Shown here: one piece after another, positions 12,077 through 27,300 of the stretch | How the letters are laid out: every line of letters begins with the position of its first letter | Numbering within the stretch: the first letter of the stretch is position 1 | Source: Lasioglossum baleicum | Lineage: Eukaryota > Arthropoda > Insecta > Hymenoptera > Halictidae | Length of the DNA stretch: 64,000 bases | NCBI RefSeq assembly: GCF_051020765.1 | Contig: NC_134929.1 | Coordinates: 17,204,635 to 17,268,634 of the forward strand | Direction of reading: 5' to 3' | Made by a program: the position numbers and the translations under genes | Notes under the pieces: generated by a model | Told to the model about the DNA's origin: nothing | Seen by the model: the letters and a program-made list of their open reading frames with translations, nothing else | Databases searched by the model: none

Positions 12077-12712
12077 ACTTCTATATTTACTTCTATATAA
12101 TTCTTGACGAAATGAAGGATTTAAAATTAATGTTTCTAAACTTTGTGTATAGTTTTAAGATATATATTTTTTATTCGACTTAATTCGATGTATACCTATT
12201 TCGTACGTAAATTGGCCGAAGGCAGGATGTGGTTATAGTAAAACAAAAACTACCAACACAGTTACTTTCAATTAGTTATTAATAATTAAACCTTAGAATA
12301 ATTAGTATATTCGTAGATATTATAATAACGTGTAATATGGATTGTTTTTATATGCATTAATAGTATACACAATGATCGTTCTTATTGTTTCTAATAGATC
12401 CGCAACATAAGAGAAAACGTCAAATATGAGACAATAATGTTTTTAGTTTAGTATCTCTTCTATAAATGACTATGTAATACTCTCTCTCGCTCACTCTACT
12501 CCTCATACTATCTTGTCTTTCTCTCACTCATTCTCTCTGTCTCTTTCTCACTATTTTATTTATATATATATTTTATACATATATATTTGTATCTTTATAT
12601 ATAACATGCAAAATTACAAACTAAGAAAGGTAATCCTGTATGTACGTACAATTAATAACCTGCTGTAACTCCTGTATTCACATTTATCTCGTAACTTTAA
12701 ATTCGAACATGT

Positions 12713-12718
12713 AATAAA
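12713..12718 (+). terminator. Candidate Ass polyadenylation signal
   Basis: AATAAA on the plus strand, 637 nt after the Ass stop codon and followed by a T-rich stretch (CATTTTTGTTTTCC). Another hexamer overlaps the stop codon itself and is unlikely to be used. Confidence 0.4.
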
Positions 12719-15700
12719 CATTTTTGTTTTCCTTATATCGATCGTTACTTTAGGGATTAATAGTACAAACAATGTACTTCAATTTGACATTGTTAAGTAA
12801 ACTGAGATTTGAACAGAACATATATTATATATATATATTAGATGCTCATATACGTGTGTCCATTCTTATGCGTTTCAAGCATGTAGAATTATATCGAATG
12901 GAAAGAAATTGAAAATTCACTCAGAACTTCTTTACAACGTACAAATTGAATTATATATCTCGACAAAGAATTTTTTTTCTTTTAAATATATATTATAAGA
13001 CTTAAAATGTACTTTTTACACGAGATGTATTCACGTAGAAAACTTATATGTGCAGCGTCCTGTGTGATATCGTTTCTTTTTTTTTGTTTCGTTTTAAAAT
13101 AGATTTTTTTTTCTTCAACAACATGGATCAGACAAAACACAGGATAAAATGTAAGGTTTCGTTTGAACGAGTAATGGTGCAGTGGAAATCAAGGATAAAC
13201 GTGCGAACGAACGTTGGCCCAGTAAACGGTTCTCTCTTACTTAACAACATCAAGCGTTTCTTTATTTTTTAGCCATTTATTCTTTCATTATTATTTATGT
13301 ACAACCAGCTTAATGTCTCGCTATCGTTAGTCGTAATAAGTCTACTAAAACTCATGTGCCATTGGAGATGATGTGCGCCCGTGGGAACTTATATAAAAAA
13401 TTATTTTTTGATACAGCGGAGTGATTTTGGTATTACTTACGAATTATTTTAGGTCTTTACCTAGTAACTTACACTGAGATCTAGTAGGTTATACAATCTA
13501 TCGGCCTCCCTTAAATATTACAAACCTTATCACATATATAGAGGTGTGTGTATTAGTATTATTACTTTTTTTATACATAGATATTCTGTATTCTGTTTAA
13601 ATTGCTGCCAATGATTTCTTCTCGTATTTACAATTACAAACCACGTATTATACAATCATAATACCTAACACATGCACTCTCCTTTCTCTCTCTCTCTCGT
13701 TCTGTCTTTCTCACCCTCTCTCTCTCGTTCTCTCCCTCTCATTCTCACGTTCGCACCCCATTATATTTCTTTCTCTCTATCTGTCTCTCGAACTCACTTT
13801 TTTCAATTACCCCATTTTTTTCAATATTTTCCCTTTTTTTTAATTTTAGAATTCGTGTCACTGTTGAGCTTGTTATACTTCAATGCGGCGCCATTCCTTT
13901 TCGTTCGAAGGAATATTATTTGTTTAAAAGGTTGTTCGAACACACTTACGATTGGTCGTTCTAACGATACAGCACAACAGAGAAAGAACATAACAATGAT
14001 TCGAAGCATTTGTAGCAAGAGAATCCCTGAACATCTGTCACGAACCGGGAGGAGGGATAAATTGTTCAAGAGTCCCCCAAAGTAACACTCAAAGACACGG
14101 AGAATTAAGTCGATAGAAAGAATAATTAACGGGGGAGAATACAGTTAAATACGCGTCGATCTAACGCAAACGAAATAGATCTTAATCGCTGAAACCGCGT
14201 TTCTTCTGTGCGAAAGATCGGTTCGCCGCGTTAAGCGTTAATACAGAAGAAATCAATCGTAGTTCCTAAAACACATTCGATACTTTTTCCCGAGTCTTGG
14301 ATATACGATTGCTCTGTTTGTCCGGCAATAATCTCGTGTGGTAGACGAAGTTCTATCATAATTATCTTGTTCGGCTACCGACACGATCGATACTCGCCGA
14401 AACAGAGATGATATACATGTTCGCACCCAGGACAATAGAATAGCCCACGATAGATCGCTTCACACCGAAAGAACACACTGTCCGATTATAGAGGAACAAA
14501 GAAGAACACGATCGATCGTGCTCACCGTGCTCCTTTACTCGGCGGCTCTCATTCCCCCTGTCTTCTCGAGAGAAATCGCTCTACCACATCAAGCGCATAC
14601 AACAACAATTAACATACGAATGACTAAATCATTGTACACGCTAAACCGCAAGCATTGATATTCGCGGCGAATAGGTTTGCTAACGGTCCAATGAACCAAG
14701 ATTCTTCAATAATCTTGAATTTTGATTAACGTACACCGGCGGGAACCGGCCCGTCTCGTCCTGTACCGTCCCGTCGCGATGCATTAAATTAAACAGACGT
14801 AGGAGATAGTCTAATGTATTGCTAGAATTAGTATCAACGATCATCGAGCACGAGACCGTATTGATATGAAAGCGCACACAACACGTGGGAACAAAGAGCA
14901 TTCCCCGCAAAAGGGATCGATGCTGGTCATCGACGAAAGTTCTTTCGATCATCTCCGATGATGCACTCAACAACGAAAACAGGATTTAGCGAATAACGCC
15001 GTGAACGAATTCACCCCTCGTCCTCCTCGCACGCCAGCCCTTCCCTTTTCTTCGAATCCAATTATTATCATCCTGTTTCCTCTCGGAGTATTCGTATCAG
15101 TCGCAAATAACACACACGCTGAACCCTTCTCGAGGAATATTATATATCGTTTACGATCATCTTTTTTTTTTGTCTCCGATCGATACCGTTCACCGCACTT
15201 AGAAATTCTAGTTGCCTTTGTCTCGATTGCAATTTTATACATAACTAGAACCATACACACGCACACATATGATTACATTACGCTAAACAACGTGGACACT
15301 AACGACGTGCTCTCCCTCCTTTTTTTTCTTTTGTATTCGATACACGCATTCCACGCTCTCTCCTGTTCGCTCTCCATTATCCCGACGCAACTATTTGTCT
15401 CTCGTTATACTTTAGTCTCCACACATATCCGGAGAAAGCGCTCAAGAAACCTGAACAAATACGACGCGACAGTATCGGTTCTAAAACACGGGTTCGAGGA
15501 ATAAATTCTCTGTACACGCTGTAACGTTACACACGGTGATCTCTCGGCGAGGGGCTCGGCGTTTGAACGCGTTATACTCGATCTGTTCACGGTATACTTC
15601 GCGACCTTCAGCAGTTTGTCCGTTCCTACCGCGAAAATATTTCTCGTTCAATCGAAATTATAGTGATCTTCGTAACTTTATAGAAACGTCTCGTTATGAC

Positions 15701-15722
15701 GAACCCGGTTATCATCTATAAT

Positions 15723-15919
15723 TAGACTGCGGACTTGATGCATTCATTATAAAAATGGGCACTTGCAATTTGAAGCAGTGGACATATACAAACATTTCAA
15801 GACGTCAATGTATAAGTTCCAGCTTAATTGGATAATTAAAAGAAAAATACAATTTTCATTTGGCTCCTATGCCCTGCAATTCGAACATTTTTTTATTTTG
15901 CTCAAAGATCCGCAGTCTA
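15723..15919. mobile_element. hAT-like MITE, TAGACTGCGGA family
   Basis: It begins TAGACTGCGGACTTGATGCA and ends AAAGATCCGCAGTCTA. The flanking 8-mers TCTATAAT and TTTGTAAT match at 6 of 8, a decayed target duplication. It has no coding frame. It belongs with the copies at 41311-41444 and 55013-55205. Confidence 0.7.
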
Positions 15920-16787
15920 TTTGTAATGTATTAACCATCCGGTGAAGCCACTTTGATAATCGTCTTCAAAGAAAATTATTACGGAATGACGCTTATGTGT
16001 GTTTGACTATTTCGAACATAAAGTGATGGGATTTTTAATTTGTCATTGCCAGAGGTTTCTATAAATATACAAAAGTTATTGCGCGCCTAAGAATCCAGAA
16101 TATTCCACCGACTTGTGGTCTTTTCATAAACTTTTCGAAAATATTAGTGGCACGATACAATCGTGATAGATCGCGCGTCGCGAGAAAGATAAACGCAGAA
16201 TAAATAAGATTAAACGCTACGCATTTACAACCTACCATCAATACCGCACACACTTCGTAGTTTTTCTTTTTTTTTTTTTGTTAACGAAACGAATCGACTA
16301 CGACAAAACGAATTCGTTTTTAATGGCCGTTCAAACGTCGCGAATATTAATATGAGTGTATCGGATTGTGTTTCTTCTTTCGAAACTACAAAGCAATTGG
16401 TCTAGTGTTCACATGTGTACTTGTGACACGTGCATGAATACTTCGAATTCGGGTAAAAATGAAATTTCAGAAGTCTGTCTTCAGCGCCGCAGACTATTCT
16501 CTCGTCAGTATAGCGCATTTTTTCGATCCAGTAAACGAAATAGTTTATACTATGAGAAGGAAAGACGATTTGCAGGTTTGAAGAGACTCTTAGAAACGTA
16601 AAATTGCATGTAACGAAATAATTTAATAATCATAATAATAGTATTATTATTAATAATGTACTTCACACGATAACTTCCGTTATCAGAAAAGTCTGCGTAC
16701 TGTTTATGCGACCATCATTGTCACAACTACTACGAATTTAATAACTCCCTTAAAAACAAAAATGAATCCCAATGTAATAATAGCGAG

Positions 16788-16834
16788 TAGTAGTAGTAAT
16801 AGTAATAGTAGTAGTAGGTAGTAGTAGTAGTATT
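16788..16834. repeat. Trinucleotide microsatellite (AGT/AAT)n
   Basis: An imperfect AGT repeat with interspersed AAT units in the presumed 3' region of fs(1)h. Confidence 0.8.
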
Positions 16835-18382
16835 ACGAAATATATGCAAACTTTAATTAGCCATCAAGTTCTCTTTGCGGTTAAATATTGTTTTTTGTAC
16901 TTTTTTCCCGATCAAAGATTATATTTTTTATTCAAGGCATTCATATTCGCAGAACGATTTGATTACTTTTTCGTTTATAAAATTTCAATCGATCGTTGTA
17001 CGTACGCAACGCCTTGATACTTGTTTTATTATTTTTTTAATAATTTCCCCTCTTTGCTTTATTAACGCCTTAATGAAATCCCTTTCCATAATTCTTCTTT
17101 CTTTTTTTTTTTTTGATACCTTACTTTGTCGAACAAATAGATACATTTCATTTCTAGACAGTTTCCCATTTACGGACCGATATCATGTCACGTTCTCCTA
17201 TTCCACGATACTAAAGCATACCAAGGTTTAGGTACATACGTCTGAACTGATCTAATGGTTGGTAGGATCGAAAACTACAATCATTCTACAATCACCTTAC
17301 TGTTACTCGTAATAATTGACGACTTTGTTCTAAGGTGAGTTTTACAAATATTCTTCCTTCGTTCTTTTTTTTCTTCCTTCTTTAAATTCATATCAACCGA
17401 TTGGCCCTTTCTGACTCCGTAAGCCTGATAACTGATAGTCATACGCGGCCTATCGTGATAATCGATTATGATTAAATTCACCAATGTGTATGTTCGCAAT
17501 AGGTATATTTCCTTCTATTATTATTGACTTAACAAGCCTACCTATTTCATGATTACAAATTGCATATATTCATAATCGAGAAACAAAAAAATCTGCAATG
17601 AAATTATTAGTAGTAGCTAATAATAATTATATGTATTATTAGCGAAAAACACTGTCTATGTAATCCTACCAACGATTAATGACTGAATGTGGAAAAATAT
17701 AAAACTTAACTAAATGTACACAACTTTTACTCTTCCCCGTGTACACACTTTCTCTCGCACACTTTCACGCACGGACTAACATACATTCATTCGGATACGC
17801 ATACGTTCATTCATTTGTTTACACTTTCAATCACTCTCTCCCTCTCTTACTCAGTTTTTCTTTCTTTCACTTATCTTCTGCGTAATATTTTTTCTTTTGT
17901 TTCCAAATTTACATAAAGTACAAACTTATGAAAACCGGAAAAATGTAACACAATAGTCAGTGTAGCATTCTCAAAATGTGTAAGTATTTTATCTAATTAC
18001 ATGGTCACACTTAGGTGTCCGTCGATTACACACAATTAGTACTGCGTCATTTGATAAACTGTCTCTTTGAGTTGTCCGTGTAACACGAACAATTTGTATT
18101 TAGGATTCTCCGTTGGAATGTCCCAACCCGCATCACCATTTTTTGTTTTGTTTTTTTTTTGTTTAGTATTACACACCGATTTCGGTTTACCGTTTTGCTG
18201 TCTTCTCTGGTTTCATTTTTAAATTATTATTATTATTATTATTATATATCGTTTCGTTCCAGTATTGACTGACGTATATTGTTTAATACGTTTGTTTGTT
18301 TTCTGCGGTACCGTCCAGCGCCAGACACACACATCCAAGTCCTGCCCGGTTTCAGTGGGAACATAAAGAGCAGCAAATAACA

Positions 18383-21300
18383 TTATAACGATTCCTCAAA
18401 AGCAGCCATCAAATCACTTTGCATGTTCATGTCTATTTGCCCAGCCATCTGAAATAATAAATACATCCTATTCTTGGCGGGCTTGCCTACGAAAGCTGTA
18501 GTTCATTGCGAAAATTTATTCGCGACATATGATTATACTAGAGATCCTTATTTTACGTGAACCGTGTAGTAAGAATTTCAGGATCCGTGAATACGGATCC
18601 GTTCGGCATGTTCGAGTCCGACAACTGATGCGTTACTGTTTTTTGTACCGAACGGATCCGAATTCGCAGATCCGTATTCACGGATCCTTAAGATTATACG
18701 CAGGATATCGGTGTCAAGTATAGGCAGTCCATTGCCTTTCAAAGTATTAAAACTACTAATAAAATGTGCATGTGAATGCTACATGGTGCGAGGCGTAAAT
18801 TCTTTGGCGAAGACAATTTTTTATATTACGGTTGTGATAGAATGCTAAGTTGGAAAACATGTCGTTGATGCAAACAGAAAAGCATGTGGAGGATAGAAGT
18901 TATGTTAGCACTTACCGCTTCGCGACGCCGCCGTTCTTGCTCCCGTAGCCTCTGACGTTCTCTTTCAGCTGCGGCCTTGTCTTGACTGGACGACTGGCTT
19001 GGACTACTGCTATCGGTATCGACAATAGCCTTGACCTCTTCTGCCCTCGATGTAGCAGACATTACATTTCCCTGCTGGTCGCCAACAGTTTTCCTAACCT
19101 TGTCTAATGCGTCTTCCTCTTCTCTTTCTCTTCTTCTTTCATTCTCTTGCCGCAAACGCTCCCTTTCCGCCTGTTCCTTCTGTTGTCTACGCATCTCTTG
19201 TTGCTCCAACAGAGCCCTTTGCTATAAAAGGAACATTATCACATGTAAATAGAAGAAAAAAAAATATACAATAAACAGAACGAGAGCGTGTGTTATTTGT
19301 ACTAACTCTATCTTGCTTCTCCTTGGCCTGCTTTTTGAATGCTTGGAATGAGTCCCTAGCAGCACTCTTCATGCTACTTCCCGCTGTCGATTGAGGACTG
19401 GATGCTTGAGCCAGAGACGACCATGATGAAGCATTTTTCACATTTTGTTCTACAGTCTGAAAAATAATGAACCAAATAGATTTAGATAAAGATCCTCAAA
19501 GGTGATATTGAAATACTGGATTTAAGTGTTCCTTCTGTTACCTTATTTTTGAAAGCTGATGCAAAGTTCGCTGCAGGATTCTTCGAGTCAGGCGGCGTCA
19601 TCTTCTTTTCAGGCATAAGTTGCGAATTTGAATGATTCCCCATTGGTGGTATTCCTAGTGTAGTCATGTCTGCAAACAGAGCTCCGGCTAGAGCAATGCC
19701 ATTACGCGGTTGATTAGTATAAGCAGTTAATGTAGCATTTCGAAATCTGTTTGTGAAACTTCAAAACTAGTATTTGATGATCTACTTATACGAGAAAATA
19801 AAATTATTTAGTACATATAGCTTTTGTTACTAATTGTTAGTTAGTCTATCTTTAATATGAACGATATACAATTAAAAACAAACAAAACTTCTCTTGAAAT
19901 TGTCAAGTTAACGCGAAACATACCATCCATGGGTTTTTGAGCCATCGGCGGTTGAGAAGTGGTCAACGGTTTCTCCTCTTTCTTCATTGGCATTTGAGAT
20001 ATTTGCATCGGCATGGAACCGATAGGCAGAGGATCAAAAATTGATCCCATTGCTCCCATATTCATTCCCATGTTGAGTCCAGGTATACCATTGTTATTTA
20101 ACATATTAGGCGGAGAATTATCACGCTTGATATTAGAAAATCCATTGGAATGCTGTTGCGACATTGTAGCATTATGTGAATTTTGTATATTGGTCAATGC
20201 CGATGTGGTGTTTATCATGTTCTCCAATTGATTCTGAATCGACATATGCGTTGCTAAACCTTGCGGTAAGTTCATATTCAGATTAGGCATAGTTATGTTT
20301 CCCAAATTTAGATTGGCCGCCATACTTGTAGGCATCATATTCACTGGAGGTTTTACGTCTGCCATTAAGTTTAAACTGTTATTACTTGTTGTGTGTGGCG
20401 CTTGAATCATTGGTATGTGCGGTTCTTTTTTCATCGACATTGTTTGTTCCAATGATGTTTGCGTCGTAGGCACAGGAGCTAAAGAAAGAAAGTATTTATC
20501 GGAATATCCTCTTGCATTCTCAATGAAAAGAACAGACTGTACGTGAAAGTGGTAGTCTTTGAATGCTAATATGTACCTAGAGTATTATACGGTTGCAAAA
20601 GATCTGACTGCTGTGTTAGAGCTGTCCCATCTGCCGGTACAGGCGTGTTTGCATTTGAAAAGGAACTAACGGATGTGGGTGGCTGTGGTGGCTGAGGCAC
20701 AACCGGTGAAGGTACCATAGAATTTGTGTTTGTGGGTGTAACACTCGGAGGAGGTGTTGGTACAGAAACTGATGGAGTCGGTGGATTAGAAGTAGTCGGT
20801 GGCGGAGGAGTTGGCTTTTTTACAGGTGCTGCCGTAGCCATTGCCGTAGGTCGCGATGGTTGCGCTGGCATAGATGTGTGACTTGCAACAGGCATTCCTT
20901 GGCCAGCTGTAACAGCTGCTACTGCCACAGATTGTTGATTATTACCACCTAATAGAAATAGTAACATAGATGTTAGTGTCTCGTGCCTACAGACCATGAT
21001 ACTGTATCGTATCTTCCTTGAAAGATGAGAAAATGATGCGACGTGCTTTCCATGTTACATATTCTTATACGTCGTTCAATGAATTGAAAAATGAATCTTA
21101 CGTTTAAGTGTTACACACTGAAATTCTCATAAAGCCACTCATATTCCGAGTTAGTTCTTTTTCCTGCTACTATTATCTCTATTAATACATTTCTAATCCT
21201 CTATCGTTATCAATAAAATAATATTCAGGGCATAATATTTCACCAAAAATAATAGCAGCTTTATGGAAATTTCGTTTTCTTGATTTAATATTACATGAAA

Positions 21301-24300
21301 TTCAGCGAAGCAATTTATATATGTCCTCATAATTATGAAAGTGATCCAAGTCAAAATTTAAGAAAACATGAGTTTATCAGTTATTTCACAACACATTATT
21401 TTAAACCAAATTAATTCAATGTAATTTTTACCTTTTCTATATGACTTAGACCACTTTCATAATTATGGACACATACGTGTCTTGACTAATTTATTTAAAC
21501 AGTGTTAACAACATTTGAAATGTATACGTATTACACACCTTGTTCTGAAGATATATTGCTAGGTTGAGTTACAGTTGTTTTTGTTATTGGTCCTGTAGAA
21601 TTTGTTGGGGGTTGATTGTTCATTAAAAGACCTCCACTGTGATTCAGTGTAGTTGCCTGAAGAGTGTACTATTACTTAATATATTGTGTACAGATACCGA
21701 TATTTTTGTATATGCCAAAAGGTTTGTATTATTTATGGTTCGTTGTGTTTTTATCATATTAACACTGTATACCTTTAGATGCAAGTAGAATCAATGCCTT
21801 GTACATTTGATACCTTAATTATTACGACACAGAGAAATAGTCAATATTGTGGGGATTACAAAATAAAATATTTCAGTTACATTTACGAATGATACAATAG
21901 GTAGATAATATTTTTATAAATGTATACAATCGCAGTTACTATGTCTTGCCCACAGAATATTATCTTACCGGCGTAGTAGTTGTTGTTGTTGGCGGTTGAC
22001 CTGTACTTGGCGTACTCTTCTTTGCTTTCTTTCTTGGGGGACGATTGGAAGAGTTCCCTGTAATTCAATGTAACATGCATCTAACTGTGAATATTGTGCA
22101 TTCAACCAATTTCTCATTACAAGAGACAGTTCGATGAAAACATAGTGAAATGCAGTGTGCAGAGAGGATACCAGCCATGAGTGTTGTGTTTGCCAAAAAC
22201 ACGCGAACTAAATATTAAGTTATGTACTAGAAACAAAAATTAAAAAACTTCGAGCATATATTTTCTAATAGATTTTATTCATATGCTTATATTATAATTG
22301 TATCACTGTGTACAACAATGTTAATTTAAATATCTCAATTGTATGATTTTTTGTGGACTTTCATCTTAATGATCTTTATATTAAAAAATTTTTAATGCGC
22401 AGAACAGTTCATTCTTTTCTCATTCTACATAAAGTTAGTTGTATTCAATTCATTTATGAATAATTGCGTGTGCATATATATATATATACATACATACATA
22501 CATATATGTATATATATATATACATATATATGTATACATATCATAAATACATACATACATACCACGCGCGCGCACATACATACACGCTCACGTGTTGCGA
22601 AACTGCAGCACATACATACATAACATTATATATATGTATGCGAGAGCACGCACTTTTCTTTCTATAAGGATAATAATAATAATAATAATAATAGTAATAA
22701 TAATAAGAATAATAATGATTATTACGATAATAATCGTGACAGTGGGGAAAATGATGATTACAAAATGTTGACTACAAAAACCATCAAACTGCCTTTTTTT
22801 TAATTTTCATACAGTGTAATGTAATATAATATAATTAATGTAATATAATAATAGAATTAATGCAAATAAAAAGTCACGTAAATAGTACAATATGGACTCA
22901 ACTTAAACATGAATGATATAAGAGTGTCACACTCATACAAGTAGTTTGAAACGTAAATTCAAGTCGTAGTTAGCACAACATTGAGATCGGTGGCAAGATA
23001 CTCCTGCTCGGTGTCTATAGTATTAATTATATATCAGTTACAAAAAAGCAACTCTAATACTATATTTACTCTGATACATGTCCGCGATGAATTCATGTTT
23101 GCAATGGAATGGTCAATATAATAGATTAAAATTTATGAAATGTACAATACAAGAGAAAAATGATTGCAAGAAGACATAGTGAAGATCTAACAAAAACATC
23201 GAGTAGGAGTTCCAGTGTATCTTAATTTATATAATATAGTTAACTGGACCACCAAATGAGCCAACCCCGACTCTAAACGACCTCAAAGAATTAATATTCT
23301 GTTTACATCACTCATCTACTTTTTGTGTATGCATTTAAAAAAGTCTTCTGTGTGTGTGTCGCCTTCATTTATAACTTACATCTATTATTAATATTTTATG
23401 ATATATTAGTTTTCACTATGTACAAAACGCGTATGCTTGTGTACTGTTGCTATGCAATGTCGTGATACGCAGAAAACAGATAGAACGTACATTACTACAA
23501 CTTTTCAAAGAAGAGACAGCGGTTTTAAATAAAGAAGCATCTCGAAGCATAACAAAATATCGAATTCGTTAAATCTGCTTTTGCGTATGACGATCTAGAA
23601 GGAAGAATGATGTTCCAGTCTGGACAAAGATGCGAAAAAATTTAGACGCGTGCTTGTATATGGAATAAATGCTACAAAAATTTTGGAAGGCAATATTAAT
23701 ATTATTATAAAATGCCCTAATACCTTGTGTTACAAGCTAATGGTGATTGTATTAATAGATGCATAGTTTCTATCTAATTCAGCACACGCCATCAATTTGA
23801 TCTCACATAGTCTAACTAATTATTTGGAAATTTTCTTCTATTTACTTTCAATACTTAAAAAAAAAAAACATAAAATGATAAGATCATTCTGATCAAATAT
23901 TTCTTTCTACTTTAATATATATATATGGAATTTTTCTTAAAAATCAATAAATATTTTTCCGACCAATTGTAGCTTTATTCTTTCCATTCTTGTTTTCAAT
24001 AAAATTAATAGCAGTTAATAACTGATTTTTCTACTTCTTTTGCTGGAACAGTAAGTACGCTGCTGACTGTACGATTAATGGTACCATTAAATTGTACTGA
24101 TGTGAATTTGATCACTTTTTTTTTCTTTTAATGTTCATGTTATACAACATCTTGAAGCATAAAGTGCTTTCAAAAGCACCTTAGAATCTTATATCAGTTA
24201 CGTCCATAACTTCTTATGTATATATTTTGCTATATGTATAAGAACTAAATTTACATGATATTTCAACAAAAAACGCTATCATGAGCAGACATTTACACAT

Positions 24301-27300
24301 AGAAATATAAGAACAAAATATCACTAAAATTAACTTCATTCGAACTCGTATAAAAGATTTTCTAAAAATGTTTTAATAGGACGGGTTAAAATTAATATTA
24401 TTTCGGACGCTTTTACAAACGTGAAATACTTCGAATCGATAGTACGTATTATGCATATTTCGAAATTTTATTGTTGAGAGAAAATGATGAGTTTCATTTT
24501 TAACAAATATTATTTCATATAATTTGTATAGCAGGGTATGTAACACTACACCGACCTACGTAATTTACTGACATTCGATTTAACAGAATCAAAGTCCATC
24601 AACTTTTTGGTTTGCGTAACTCGAAAAATGAGAAAACTGACAATGGATACCAGTGAAGAACTATATAAAACAATGAAACGACGATTAGCAAAGCTTAGCG
24701 GAGTGCAAACAATGTGTTTGGAGGCTAGGGTGCCTTGTTTCTATTGTAGACCATTTCCTTAACCTGCTCTCGTTTCTGTTTCATCTACCATTCCCTTCTC
24801 TTTCTTCGACTTACAAGTAATATGAAAAGTACACTTTTCTGTCTGTGTCATCTATACACTCCCCTTGCCTTTCTCTTTCTCTGATATGTTAACATAAACC
24901 TTTGTATGCTCAAAGTCATTAGCCTTATAAAAAATAAATGGAAATCGTTGATTGTATCACATATCACATCATTCTCCGCTCAATTTATTTATGTCTGTAT
25001 TGTAAAAACTTTTACCGCCGACCCACATACTTAGAGGAAGATTCAAAAAGACTTCAATTTAATTTCACCGCTCGATCTAAATAAATATAGCATATTAATT
25101 ACACCAAAGCGTATTTATGAGACGATAAAGATTAATAATTGACATTTCAAAGGAAGCACCACTTCTTTGGCTTTAGTGAACTAAACTTAATTAAGAAATG
25201 GAAATAGCGATATGAGGTAATATCAGGTAAGAGCTTTTCAGAAAATATTTTAAACTCTAAAAATTATTTGCGGAGACGATATTAACTCGAGAGTGTATTC
25301 AATTAAAACTATTTTGACGCGAAAGCTGTGGATTATAATAACCTTAGACTGCTGATTTTCGCAAATCCAGCCACCAATACACATTGTCTGCATTTGTTTT
25401 CCGTGTGTATCATAATATCACTCTGCCTAATTTGTTCCTCTCAAGTATTGACCATTAAGATCCACGCAGTTCTAGTCCGTGGAATCAATTATAGTGTTCA
25501 GAAGCCTAAACACAGTTCTCACGTCACTCGGGTAATAAGTGTATGCTCACACTTAATGTAATAATGACGCTTGTTAATATATATATAATTATATATATAT
25601 CACTGTACTGTACTCTGATAAATGATACGACATGAATGAACCAATGCGAGGAAACAAACTTAATGATTTAAAAAACACAGTGATACAAGTAATGCTCTGC
25701 TTATCAATTAATAAATAAATATTAAGTTTGCAAGAGTTAATATATTGCATGATGTTGCTTGGGTTATGTAGGGCAATATAATTGTCAGGAAAAGCTACAA
25801 TGTATAAATCCAAGGTACCAACATTTAACACTACAGTCTTTACTGTATTGTGTACTTTCATGTACACATCGATGCAATTTACTATATCAGTAAGCTTACC
25901 ATTTTCTTTCTCCTTATATCTGATCACTTTCAATGTACATGTATATATGTGTATATATATACTCGATAGAAACGTGTGACTGCAGTGAAAAAATTCAGTA
26001 ACCTTGAACAGCAAACTATACTTGACTTTCGAGCAACAGAATGTATTGTCAACACCGACAGGGCAAGAGAAAATATAAGTAATCATTTTTAATCAATAAT
26101 ATAATTTGTGAAACAAGCTGGCATGGCATATGGTATCCTCTAAACACAGTCTGCACTCCACTAGCTCACCTTTTTTTTCTTACCATTGCATATTGTCTTG
26201 TAAATTAAATAGAAATTCTTTAAATTGTGTCAAGTTTCAAACTTCATATTTAGAAACGCTTTTTTCAACATACTTTTGCTTAAAAAAATACATATTCATT
26301 TAAGCAAGTTCATGACGACACCGTATCTATCGTTATATTGAAAATTTTACAATAATGAAACTTGACACGATATTCGTACTTGCATTAATGTAACGCAGCA
26401 CTTAAGCTACACGAATAACGCCGTCCTAATAAATACAATTAATAAGCAAGATTTAGCAGCTTAAGAAGATATTTGCGATGCATTTTGTGCAGTTAAACCC
26501 CGTCTAAGAAATCTTTGTGTATCTAATTCACCACTGCATAGATATTGTTGCATCTGCATTGTCGCACCGGTATTTTCGATTTTCGTTTGAAATGCCAATA
26601 GAAAATTGGTTAGGCACAGAGTTCATCTTATTTTTTAAATTTAAAGTCATCACCAAATCATGAGGCATCGAATTTTATGTTTCTTTATCGTTTACAAATT
26701 TTTTTTGTTAAGTATATATCTAATGTGTTTGATATTGTTTCAGTTGCTATTGTAACGTACACTTGTAGTGTTAATTGTATCTCAGTTGCATGTATTTGTC
26801 TGTTGCACGCAAATTCTTTTGAAAAATAGACCGTATAATATTAAAAAGAAGACCGAAAATTATGAATGTTTAAACAGAAATATAATAAAAACTGTAATCA
26901 TGTAGCAACTGAAAATATACACAAAGAAAAACATGCAGAAACAGTAACATTCCTTCTATGCGATGAAACAAAATCAAAATAGAACTAACTTTATTTTTTC
27001 TTTGATGCTCATATAGTTGCAAGTACCCTCATGAAATGGTGAATAACTTTATTTAAAAGAACTAGAAGATTCACGTCTATGAATTTTATGCTTTACTTGG
27101 AATAACAATTCTCTTTATTTTTTTCTATATATGTCTCAAATGAACACTCTTACCTGAGAAATCAATGAATGTACGAATGAAATGTTACGCTTACTAAGAA
27201 TATATTAAAAATAGAGAATTTATAAACTATTCTGTTACAATCACAAGAAAGCAAAAGTAAAAATTAAAATAATATGTACTGAATGGTACTGTGGTATTGT

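Larger units (their letters stand above)
12077..18382. other. Convergent intergenic region / 3' UTRs of Ass and fs(1)h
   Basis: Six kilobases of AT-rich DNA between two converging genes. The left part carries the Ass 3' UTR with AATAAA at 12713-12718. The right part probably holds the long fs(1)h 3' UTR; TTTATT (AATAAA on the minus strand) occurs near 13259 and 17057. Pyrimidine-rich tracts are at 12480-12545 and 13674-13765. Open frames such as 15001-15504 plus look like chance: no domain and simple composition. A hAT-like MITE is at 15723-15919. Confidence 0.5.

Noticed and set aside
13672..15504. Frames of 137 and 167 codons at 13.7 and 15.0 kb
   Set aside because: Phe/Ser-rich translations of pyrimidine-rich DNA in a 3' UTR/intergenic region; no domain and no splice partners.
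22425..22667. Frames rich in Ile/Tyr/Met at about 22.5 kb
   Set aside because: They are translations of the TA/CATA microsatellite.
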